Positions 1 through 7,078 of a DNA stretch of 64,000 nt are shown one piece after another. The stretch spans positions 1 through 64,000 of the forward strand of contig NZ_JANAVP010000011.1 in assembly GCF_024213665.1 (NCBI RefSeq), in the 5' to 3' direction. The notes under the pieces were generated by a model, which had not been told where the DNA came from, searched no databases, and was given only the letters and a program-made list of their open reading frames with translations. Numbering within the stretch: the stretch's first letter is position 1; each line of letters begins with the position of its first letter. The stretch is from Streptomyces sp. A3M-1-3 (GTDB lineage: Bacteria; Actinomycetota; Actinomycetes; Streptomycetales; Streptomycetaceae). A program made the position numbers and the translations under genes.

Positions 1-970
1 CCAATCAGCCGGTCAAGCGATCACTCACCGCCTACGATCACTGACCGCAACGACACCCCTTGGACTCATTCATCTAGGGGAGTTCGCGTGCACCCCATCG
101 GGCGCCGCGCGTCAGCCGGCTCTACAGCCCCGCGAGTCCGGCGGGATCGAGCAGTCCGCCGGCGCCGTCGTCCTCCTCCACCGTGAGGACTGCAGCACGC
201 CCGAGTCGGCAGGTCGACCCCGTCATGGCCGGGACCGTCGCATGATCGACATGGGCGTCGTGCGACCTCTCCGGCGGCGCCCTGACTCGATATGGCCGAG
301 TTCGATGCGGGCCATCAGGCCGACGCCGAACTCCGCCGCTCGATACCTGCTCAGTTTCGGCCAGATTTCGGAACATCTCACCACGGCGGATGTCTGACAT
401 TTATCGTGGCTGCGGCAAGCTCGAGCCTCGGTACGCGGAACTGAGGTCGGCCGACACGTTCAGGGGGAGCGATATAAGGTATGCATAAACGGGGTCATCA
501 CCACACCTTGCTCGCCATGTCGGTCTGAAAACACCTCGCGCCCAGCAGGCGCGAGATACGGGGGCTTCCGGACCGATAGCTTGGCCACAAGAGCGAACTT
601 CGCAGCCCGAAGATTCGACGATGAGCTGCAGCGACGGAGAAGTCTCAGCCATCACGTCGCCCTCATTGCACGTCCGCGATCGAATTCGCGAGCCGGGCTT
701 CGAACGTGTCCGCCTTGAGCAGGCAGCAATCCACATGCACCGTTCACCCGGAACCAATGCTCACGTTGCAGACACATACGACACATAGGGGTTTCCAGCA
801 CGTCGACAACCTAGTGAAACAACGCTCGCGTGCCCATACGACGCCGCGAGCAGCCGTGTACAGAAGGGGGAATGCACAATGCCCAGGGTAGGCCGCTCAC
901 AAACCCGGCGCCAGGAACCGGAAAGAGGGATCGACGGTCGGCGGCAGCATATCGGGACGGGATTCACGGA
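1..970. other. Region without a confident gene
   Basis: I see no coding sequence that I would defend here. Short reading frames occur on both strands, but none has a convincing ribosome binding site or a recognisable motif. The base composition looks less GC-rich than in the neighbouring genes, which fits non-coding or decayed accessory DNA. The promoter of the following + strand gene should lie in the right end. Confidence 0.5.
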
Positions 971-1555
971 ATGAATCGGATCCCCCGTCGCAACAATCCC
1001 GAATCCGGAGTCCTCCCGGAATTCTACCGCAATCTACGCGCCGACCGACTGCACTTTCAGGCCGAACGGGAAAGTGAGCGCCTGATCGCCTCCATGCCCC
1101 TCCCGGACCCCTTCGACTTCGACCAGCTGGTCGGGAACATCGCGGAGGCCAGCGGCCGACGGATCGTCATCAAGCCGATCCCGGACCACCTGACCGGAAT
1201 TGACGGCATGTGCGGCCTCCTCATCAAGCACGACACACATCCGGTCGACCTGATCCTCCACCCTAAGGGCTGCTCGCCGTCCCACGAACTCGAGTTGAAG
1301 GTGCACCAGCTGGTGCACCTCTGGGCCGGGGACAACACCGGCATCGTCAGATCGCCCGACATCCTGCGGGCAGGCGCGGTGACGCCGGACGGCGGGCCCT
1401 CGACGACCGGGCCCCAGGATCACGACGCGCTCATCGAACTGCGCGCCGACAACGTGGTGCGGCTCATCGGCCAGAGGAGCACGCACCGGGCCGTCGGCGG
1501 GGGCCGGCCGCCGCGCACCGTCCCGCACCGTGGCGGAGCCACGGTGCGGCCGTGA
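971..1555 (+). CDS. ImmA/IrrE-like protein with degenerate zinc motif
   Basis: A 194-residue protein resembling the ImmA/IrrE metallopeptidase-like proteins common in Streptomyces, often paired with an XRE regulator. The recognisable part starts at 'LPDPFDFDQLV' and runs through 'CGLLIKHDTHPVDLILHP' to the helix 'HQLVHLWAG'. Active family members have HExxH there; here the Glu is Gln, so zinc may still bind but peptidase activity is doubtful. The ATG at 971 follows a weak purine-rich stretch; an in-frame ATG at 872 is possible but badly spaced from its G run. The tail after about residue 150 is Gly/Arg/Pro-rich and may be disordered. It is convergent with the XRE gene 25 bp away. Function is inferred only. 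Confidence 0.55.
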   Translation: MNRIPRRNNPESGVLPEFYRNLRADRLHFQAERESERLIASMPLPDPFDFDQLVGNIAEASGRRIVIKPIPDHLTGIDGMCGLLIKHDTHPVDLILHPKGCSPSHELELKVHQLVHLWAGDNTGIVRSPDILRAGAVTPDGGPSTTGPQDHDALIELRADNVVRLIGQRSTHRAVGGGRPPRTVPHRGGATVRP

Positions 1556-1580
1556 ATCCCGGCAGCTGCCGCCGAATCGA

Positions 1581-2441
1581 TTACGCCGAGCGCCCGTTCT
1601 CGTCATCGGCCAAGATCTCCCCCATCGTCTCGCCGATGAAGTCGCGGAGCTGGTCCCAGGATTCCTTGGGCATGTCCTGGCCCGCACCGCGCGCGACCAT
1701 CACGGTGAACCTGTTGCGCACGGCCCGGGTCGACAGGATCAGGGCGTCGACCTCCGGATCGTCCTGCCGGAAGTAGACCGGCGGCACGTCGAAGGCGAGC
1801 GCCAGGGCATCGAGGGCCTCCTCCTCCGGTTCGGCGACCTCGCCGGCCCGCAGTGCCCGGATCGTGGCCTCGGTGAGCACCGTGGAGCCGCTCTTCCGGT
1901 TCCCCTCGGACGCGAGGTGCGCGTCCGAGGGCGCCACCCCTCCGTAGACCTCGGTGCGCAGCGACTCCAACTTGCGGGCCACGCGAGCGCCGTCGGCCGA
2001 CGGCTCCTCCTCCGGCTCTTCGGGCCGCCCGAAGGAACGCCGCTGCGCGGCGAGCAGTTCGGCGCGGGTCACGTTGTAGGCGGCGGCCAGCGCCGTCACC
2101 GCCTGGTCGGACAGCGGCCGCTTGCCCTGTTCGGCGGCCCTTACCGGCATGGGGGACGAGGTGTTGGTGTAGCGCGCCGTGTCCGCCTGGGTCATCCCCG
2201 CGTCGCACCGCAGGTCAGCGAGATTCGGTGATTCGGTGCGCGGAAAGAGTTCATTCAGATCGGCATCCAGGAATGCGGCGATCGCCGGCAATCGCTCCGG
2301 AGGGGGAGCTGCCAAGCCGTTCTCCCAGCGATAGACGGCGTTCGCCTTCACGTGAAGTCCCTCGGCCAGAGTGGACTGCGACAGGCGTTTGATTACACGG
2401 CGGTCACGCAACTTACCGCCGTCGAAGACGCGGTCGGGCAT
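1581..2441 (-). CDS. Regulator with three tandem XRE-type HTH domains
   Basis: A 286-residue DNA-binding protein. I see three helix-turn-helix units: about residues 10-66 ('RRVIKRLSQSTLAEGLHVKANAVYRWE'), 75-135 ('LRCDAGMTQADTARYTNTS') and 150-250. The last has an EspR-like ending ('ALDALALAFDVPPVYFRQDD'). Two or three XRE units in one chain would suit reading a long or repeated operator. Of two in-frame ATGs, the one at 2441 is preferred because GGAG lies 7 nt upstream; the ATG at 2447 is too close. It is convergent with the ImmA/IrrE-like gene, and the two families commonly act as a pair. Target genes are unknown. Confidence 0.75.
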   Translation of the reverse strand: MPDRVFDGGKLRDRRVIKRLSQSTLAEGLHVKANAVYRWENGLAAPPPERLPAIAAFLDADLNELFPRTESPNLADLRCDAGMTQADTARYTNTSSPMPVRAAEQGKRPLSDQAVTALAAAYNVTRAELLAAQRRSFGRPEEPEEEPSADGARVARKLESLRTEVYGGVAPSDAHLASEGNRKSGSTVLTEATIRALRAGEVAEPEEEALDALALAFDVPPVYFRQDDPEVDALILSTRAVRNRFTVMVARGAGQDMPKESWDQLRDFIGETMGEILADDENGRSA

Positions 2442-3110
2442 AGGCATGCTCCACAAGGTAAGGGCTGAAGGGATTCTAGTGCCCGCCAGGGGAAGATCTT
2501 GACATGCGAGATATCGGCATACGCTCGTGACCAACGCCGGAGTCACACCCGCCCTCGAGAATGTTGCCCGCACCGCGCCTAATTTGTCATGATTTTTCCA
2601 TGTTTACTGATCTTTCTTTGGGGTCGTCGCACATCTCCTGAGAGGGGCGGCGAGGCGCCGGACCATCCTCGAGTGACCCAGGAACGCTTGACGGGATCAT
2701 CGGAAGTAGATAAATTCAGCTTCAGGTGATCGGGGGTGGTTGCCACATCGGACGACAGCCGCCACCTCGGGGATCGGGGAGGAGGCGCGAGCTCGGGGAC
2801 GCCTCCTCCCGGGTCTCCGACACATCATGTCCGCGGCACAACCGCACTGCGCTCCGCCCCGAAGGCCGGTGCAACAACGCCGGAACGGCTGACGGCCATC
2901 CGGTCCCCGCACTATCCGTCCGACCTCCTCCCGGCGTAGTCGGACGGCGTTGTCGAAATTCCCGTGCATCTGCATCCGGCGGAACACGGCGGCCCGCCTC
3001 CACTCGAATCCGGTGGGGCCGACGGAATTCGCCGTGCACTCTCCCATCCCACTTTCCGATTTCGCGCACCCGCGCATTCTTTTTCACGTCGTCACAGGAG
3101 GCGATCCGTC
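2442..3110. other. Intergenic region upstream of the biosynthetic cluster
   Basis: About 670 bp between the divergent XRE gene and the first cluster gene. I see no supportable gene; frames on both strands lack start signals. It should carry promoters in both directions. A good AGGAGG ribosome binding site at 3096-3101 serves the ATG at 3111. Confidence 0.5.
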
Positions 3111-3890
3111 ATGCCCATGATCTCCGTCGGTAACTCGCGTATCCACTACACCGTGACCGGCGAGGGTCCGGCCCTGTTGCTGGTGCACGGCGTGGGCAAG
3201 GGCGGCCAGGTCACCTTCGGCCACCTCGTCGAGGAGTTCGCCCGCCGCAACACCGTCATCCTTCCCGAGCTGTCCGGCAGCGAGACCGCTGCGGACGACG
3301 GCACGCCGCTGACCGTCGAGCAGCTCGCCGACGAGGTCGCCGCCGTGATCGAGCATGCCGGCCTCGGCCCCGTGGACCTGGTGGGCTTCTCGCTCGGCGG
3401 GGCCATCGTCGCCGCCACCGCCGCCCTTCACCCCGAGCGCGTTCGCCGCCTGATCCCCGTCGGCGGCCTGGTCAAGTCGGACCTCTACATCCAGAACCTG
3501 ATCGGTCTGACCCTGAGCCAGAAGCACGACCCGAAGGCCTTCGGCCGCGTGCTCAGCACCACCGCCTTCAGCCCGCGCTTCATCCGCAGCCAGCCCAGCC
3601 TGAGCGACGTCGAGAACCTCGGCTCCGAGCTGAGCCCCTCCAGCGGCCGCATCCGCCAGCTCGAGCTGCTCGTCCAGGTGGACATCCGCGACCTGGTCGG
3701 GAAGGTTCAGGCCGAGACCCTCGTCCTGGCCCCGTACCCGGACGCCGCGGTGCCCGCCGAGCACTCCCGTGAGCTGGCCGCCGCCATCCCGAACTCCTCT
3801 TACACCGAGATCGACAGCGGTCACATGGTGATCTTCGAGAAGCCGGTCGAGTTCGTGAAGCTGGTCCAGGACTTCATCCACAAGGCCTGA
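3111..3890 (+). CDS. Alpha/beta hydrolase, cluster gene
   Basis: A 259-residue cytosolic alpha/beta hydrolase of the usual single-domain size. The oxyanion-hole motif 'LVHGVGKGG' is near residue 25, the nucleophile elbow GFSLGG puts the Ser at residue 94, and a late His at about 238 ('DSGHMVIF') completes the triad with an acid near 'YPDAAVP'. No signal peptide is visible. The start is fixed by AGGAGG nine bases upstream of ATG. It is the first gene of a same-strand block with the DJ-1, PRAI-like, UPRT and WrbA-like genes. The substrate cannot be read from sequence; hydrolysis of an ester or amide intermediate, or proofreading of the carrier protein, are options. Confidence 0.85.
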   Translation: MPMISVGNSRIHYTVTGEGPALLLVHGVGKGGQVTFGHLVEEFARRNTVILPELSGSETAADDGTPLTVEQLADEVAAVIEHAGLGPVDLVGFSLGGAIVAATAALHPERVRRLIPVGGLVKSDLYIQNLIGLTLSQKHDPKAFGRVLSTTAFSPRFIRSQPSLSDVENLGSELSPSSGRIRQLELLVQVDIRDLVGKVQAETLVLAPYPDAAVPAEHSRELAAAIPNSSYTEIDSGHMVIFEKPVEFVKLVQDFIHKA

Positions 3891-4017
3891 CGCCCGCCGA
3901 GCACGACCCGACCCGGCCGTTCACCACAATCCCGGGCGCGGCCCCGCCGGACTCGGCGGTCGCGTGGCGGCGCCCCGACCACCCGCGGAGCACTCCGCAG
4001 CGATTCCAGGAGGAAGC

Positions 4018-4710
4018 ATGGCCAAGATCCTGCTTGCCGTCAGCAGCCACGAGACCTTGGGGGACACCGGCAACCGGACGGGCTACAGCGTCTCCGAGGC
4101 GGCCCACCCCTACAACGTCTTCATCGGCGCCGGCCACGAGGTCGACTTCGTCTCCGTGCGCGGCGGTGAGCCGCCGGCCGTCGTCTTCGACGGCGAGGAG
4201 AACGACCCGGAGATGATCGGCTTCCTGGCCGACGAGACCGTCAAGGGCAAGCTCGTGGCGACCCGCCGGGCGGCCGACGTGGACCCCTCCGAGTACTCCG
4301 CGATCTTCTACGTCGGCGGCCACGGCGCCATGTGGGACTTTCCCGACTCCCCGGACCTGGCCCGCATCGCCATGGACATCCACGGCCGCGGCGGGGTCGT
4401 CTCCGCCGTCTGCCACGGCCCGGCCGCCCTCGTCAACCTGCGCCTGCCGGACGGTACCCACCTCGTGCGCGGCAAGCGCGTCGCCTCCTTCAGCAACGAG
4501 GAGGAGAACTCGCTGGGCCTCGTTGAGGTCATGCCCTTCCTCCTCGAAGACCGGCTGAAGGAGACCGGGGCGCTGCACGCCAAGGCGCCCATGTACGAGG
4601 CCCACACCGAGAGCGACGGCCGGGTCATCACGGGGCAGAACCCCGCCTCCGCCGCCCCCGTGGCGCGGCTCGTCGTCGCCGAGCTCGACCGGGCCGCCGG
4701 CGACCGCTGA
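4018..4710 (+). CDS. DJ-1/PfpI family protein (Hsp31-like), cluster gene
   Basis: A 230-residue member of the DJ-1/PfpI superfamily, closest in layout to Hsp31-type proteins. The nucleophile Cys is residue 132 in 'AVCHGPAAL', followed by His133; a Glu at residue 27 in 'GYSVSEAAHPY' fits the Glu that activates the Cys in this family. Characterised relatives act as glyoxalase III/deglycases, isonitrile hydratases or amidases. In a cluster with a glutamine-derived NRPS product, a role on a reactive carbonyl or amide is reasonable inference. The ribosome binding site AGGAGGA is well placed before ATG 4018. Confidence 0.85.
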   Translation: MAKILLAVSSHETLGDTGNRTGYSVSEAAHPYNVFIGAGHEVDFVSVRGGEPPAVVFDGEENDPEMIGFLADETVKGKLVATRRAADVDPSEYSAIFYVGGHGAMWDFPDSPDLARIAMDIHGRGGVVSAVCHGPAALVNLRLPDGTHLVRGKRVASFSNEEENSLGLVEVMPFLLEDRLKETGALHAKAPMYEAHTESDGRVITGQNPASAAPVARLVVAELDRAAGDR

Positions 4711-4800
4711 GGCGATCCCCGGTTCCACCGCCGTCGTCACCGGACGAATCCCATTGCAGATCGGCCCCGGCTCGGACCGCCGCGGCCCAAGGAGGCAGAC

Positions 4801-5502
4801 ATGTACGGCTTGATCCAGGTCGCGGGCATCATCGACCAGTCCGAGGCCGACCTCATCATCGAGGAGGGCGCGGACTGGCTCGGCTTCGCCCTGCGCCTTC
4901 CCGCCAAGAACGAGGACCTGTCGGAGGCCGAGGCCGCCGCCATCGTCAAGGCGATCCAGCCCGACAACAAGGGCGTCATCATCACCTACCTGACCGATGC
5001 CGACGAAATCGCCGCCTTCTGCGCCGAGATGGGCGTCGGCGCGATCCAGCTCCACGGCGACGTGACCTCCGCCGAGCTGCGTCGGCTGCGCACCCTGGCC
5101 CCGGACCTCTACGTCCTCAAGAGCCTCGTGGTGAAGACGGACAACATCGACGAGCTCCGCGAGGTCGTCGAGACCTCCGCCGAGTGGATCGACATGTTCA
5201 TCACCGACAGCTTCAACCCGGCCACCGGCGCCAAGGGGGCGACCGGGCTGACCCACGACTGGGCCGTCAGCGCCGAACTCGTCCGGATCTCCCCCAAGCC
5301 CCTGATGCTGGCCGGGGGGCTCACCCCGGAGAACGTCGCGGCGGCCATCGAGGCCGTCCGCCCCGCCGCCGTGGACTCGCACACCGGCCTGGAGGACCCC
5401 ACCACCCGGCGCAAGGACCGCCAGAAGGTGCGCACCTTCGTGCAGGAGGCCCGCGCCGCCTTCGCCCGGGTCGCCGCGGAGGACGGGCGGAGCCGATCCT
5501 GA
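4801..5502 (+). CDS. Phosphoribosylanthranilate isomerase-like protein lacking the catalytic Cys
   Basis: A 233-residue TIM-barrel protein aligning along its whole length with TrpF. The QLHG motif (83-86), the phosphate-binding 'AGGLTPENV' (171-179) and the C-terminal 'VDSHTGLED' loop are kept. The general acid Asp is present at residue 136 ('MFITDSFNP'). The general base of TrpF, a Cys in the N-terminal 'KICG' motif, is replaced: the text reads 'IQVAGI', with Ala8 at the Cys position. The normal Amadori rearrangement is therefore unlikely, although a phosphoribosyl ligand could still bind. This suits a cluster that appears to handle ribose 5-phosphate and nucleotides. AAGGAGG precedes the start; the stop overlaps the next start by one base (TGATG). 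Confidence 0.8.
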   Translation: MYGLIQVAGIIDQSEADLIIEEGADWLGFALRLPAKNEDLSEAEAAAIVKAIQPDNKGVIITYLTDADEIAAFCAEMGVGAIQLHGDVTSAELRRLRTLAPDLYVLKSLVVKTDNIDELREVVETSAEWIDMFITDSFNPATGAKGATGLTHDWAVSAELVRISPKPLMLAGGLTPENVAAAIEAVRPAAVDSHTGLEDPTTRRKDRQKVRTFVQEARAAFARVAAEDGRSRS

Positions 5503-6173
5503 TGACCATGCGAACCGAGCCGCTCCGAGGCGTGACCCACCTCCTGCCCCAGACCAACCGGCTGCGCGCCCTGCACTCGATCGTCCGTGACCACCAGGCC
5601 AAGCGGGAGGACTTCGTCCCCGCCGCCAACCGGATCATCCGCGGGCTCCTCGACGCCGCGCTGGACCTGCTCCCCTACGAGCCCCGCGATGTCCGCACCC
5701 CGGTCGGCCGGACCTACCACGGCCTCTCCCTGGCCTCCCGGGTCTACGGCGTCTCCATCGCCCGGGCCGGCGACAGCATGGAGTCCGAGCTGCGCGTGAT
5801 GGCGCCGGAGACCCGCCTGGGCAAGATCCTGATCCAGCGGGACAAGGTCACCAAACTCCCGCACCTGCACTACGCGGCGCTGCCCGCCGGCATCGACCGG
5901 GGCCACGTGCTGCTCCTCGACCCCATGCTCGCCACCGGCGGCACCGCGCTGGCCGCGATCGGCGTGCTGCTCGACCACGGCGTGCCCGAGGAGCACATCG
6001 TCTTCGTGAACCTGCTCTCCGCCCCCGAAGGGATCAAGGTCGTCCACCACCGTCACCCCAAGGTGCGGATCGTGACCTCCTCCATCGAGGAGCGCCTCAA
6101 CGAGCACGCGTTCATGCTTCCCGGCATCGGCGATTTCGGCGACCGCTACTTCGGGACCGACACCCCGGCGTGA
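5502..6173 (+). CDS. upp: Uracil phosphoribosyltransferase, likely cluster self-protection
   Basis: A 223-residue enzyme expected to make UMP from uracil and PRPP. The PRPP loop is 'LLLDPMLATGGTA' (138-150), the 'SIARAGDSM' segment (85-93) matches the family motif, and the uracil-binding tail is 'PGIGDFGDRYFGT'. The ATG is at 5502, overlapping the stop of the PRAI-like gene by one base, so translation is coupled. In the minimycin (oxazinomycin) cluster a UPRT, MinD, takes part in self-resistance, and I infer a similar role: protecting pyrimidine metabolism against a uridine-like product. A plain salvage role is possible, but its place inside the operon argues for a cluster function. Confidence 0.88.
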   Translation: MTMRTEPLRGVTHLLPQTNRLRALHSIVRDHQAKREDFVPAANRIIRGLLDAALDLLPYEPRDVRTPVGRTYHGLSLASRVYGVSIARAGDSMESELRVMAPETRLGKILIQRDKVTKLPHLHYAALPAGIDRGHVLLLDPMLATGGTALAAIGVLLDHGVPEEHIVFVNLLSAPEGIKVVHHRHPKVRIVTSSIEERLNEHAFMLPGIGDFGDRYFGTDTPA

Positions 6174-6262
6174 GCGCCCTCCCCGTCGGAGCGGGCGGGG
6201 CTCCGCACCCCTGGGATCCCGCCCCTCCGGCCCTTCGACCATCGCACTAAGGAGCACTCCCC

Positions 6263-6946
6263 GTGTCCACCGCCGACACATCCTCGTCGACGACGAAGAT
6301 CTCGATCGTTTACTACTCGGGCACCGGCAACATCCACAAGCTCGCCGTGGCCGCCGAGGAGGCCGCCGCGAAGACCGGCGCCGATGTCCGGTTGCGCCGG
6401 GTCCCCGAGTACGTCGAGGCGTCCCTGGCCCCCGAGTTCACCGAGTGGACCGAGGCGTGGCGCGAGAACGCCGAAGCCATCGCGGACATTCCCACCGCCG
6501 CCGCCGATGACCTCGACTGGGCCGACGCGATCCTGCTCGGCGGCCCCGGCCGGTTCGGCATGATCGCTGCGCCGCTCAAGCACTTCATCGACCTCGCCTG
6601 GCCCCTCAACGCGCGCGGGGGCCTGTCGGGCAAGGTCATGTCGTCGTTCACCTCGACGGGCGCCCCGCACGGCGGCCAGGAAGCGACGATCCTGTCGCTG
6701 AACACAGTCTTCTACCACTGGGGCGGGATCATCGTGCCGCCCGGCATCACCGACGACATCATGACGGCGCCCAGCAACGGCAACCCCTACGGCGTCAGCT
6801 CCGTCTCCGGTCGGCAGGCGATTCCGGGCCGGCTGGCGGAGAACGTCACCGAGGACAACCTCGCCGCCATTGCCTACCAGACCCGCCGCATGGTCGAGGT
6901 CGCCGACGCTCTGCGAAGGGGCCGGACAGCCGACGCGGACCGGTGA
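6263..6946 (+). CDS. WrbA-like flavodoxin-fold NAD(P)H oxidoreductase, cluster gene
   Basis: A 227-residue flavodoxin-fold protein of the WrbA type. The FMN phosphate loop is 'YYSGTGNIHKLA' (about residues 17-28), and 'LLGGPGRFGMIAAPLKHFID' and 'YHWGGIIVPPG' match the WrbA flavin site. Family members reduce quinones by two electrons with NAD(P)H. A quinone-like aminopyridinedione, as made by indigoidine-type NRPSs, would be a fitting substrate; this is inference. GTG 6263 is chosen because AAGGAG lies 8 nt upstream. It is the last gene of the first cluster block, followed by a hairpin. Confidence 0.85.
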   Translation: MSTADTSSSTTKISIVYYSGTGNIHKLAVAAEEAAAKTGADVRLRRVPEYVEASLAPEFTEWTEAWRENAEAIADIPTAAADDLDWADAILLGGPGRFGMIAAPLKHFIDLAWPLNARGGLSGKVMSSFTSTGAPHGGQEATILSLNTVFYHWGGIIVPPGITDDIMTAPSNGNPYGVSSVSGRQAIPGRLAENVTEDNLAAIAYQTRRMVEVADALRRGRTADADR

Positions 6947-6975
6947 CCACCCGTCAGCGCCTCGGCACGGCCACG

Positions 6976-7011
6976 GAACACTCGGCTGGTCCCCACATCG
7001 GCCGAGTGTTC
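6976..7011 (+). terminator. 11-bp perfect hairpin between the WrbA-like and NRPS genes
   Basis: GAACACTCGGC (6976-6986) is repeated inverted at 7001-7011, with a 14-nt loop. There is no T run, which is common for streptomycete terminators. It could end the first block or act as an operator for the NRPS promoter. Confidence 0.5.
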
Positions 7012-7078
7012 GTCACGGGCGGGTTACCACCGGAACCCGCCCACCACACGGCACGCACGCACACCCAGGGGGACTCAC

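Noticed and set aside
2347..2360. Second parS-like palindrome (core TTCACGTGAA)
   Set aside because: Four outer bases differ from the parS consensus and it lies inside the XRE coding sequence; I do not count it as a parS site.
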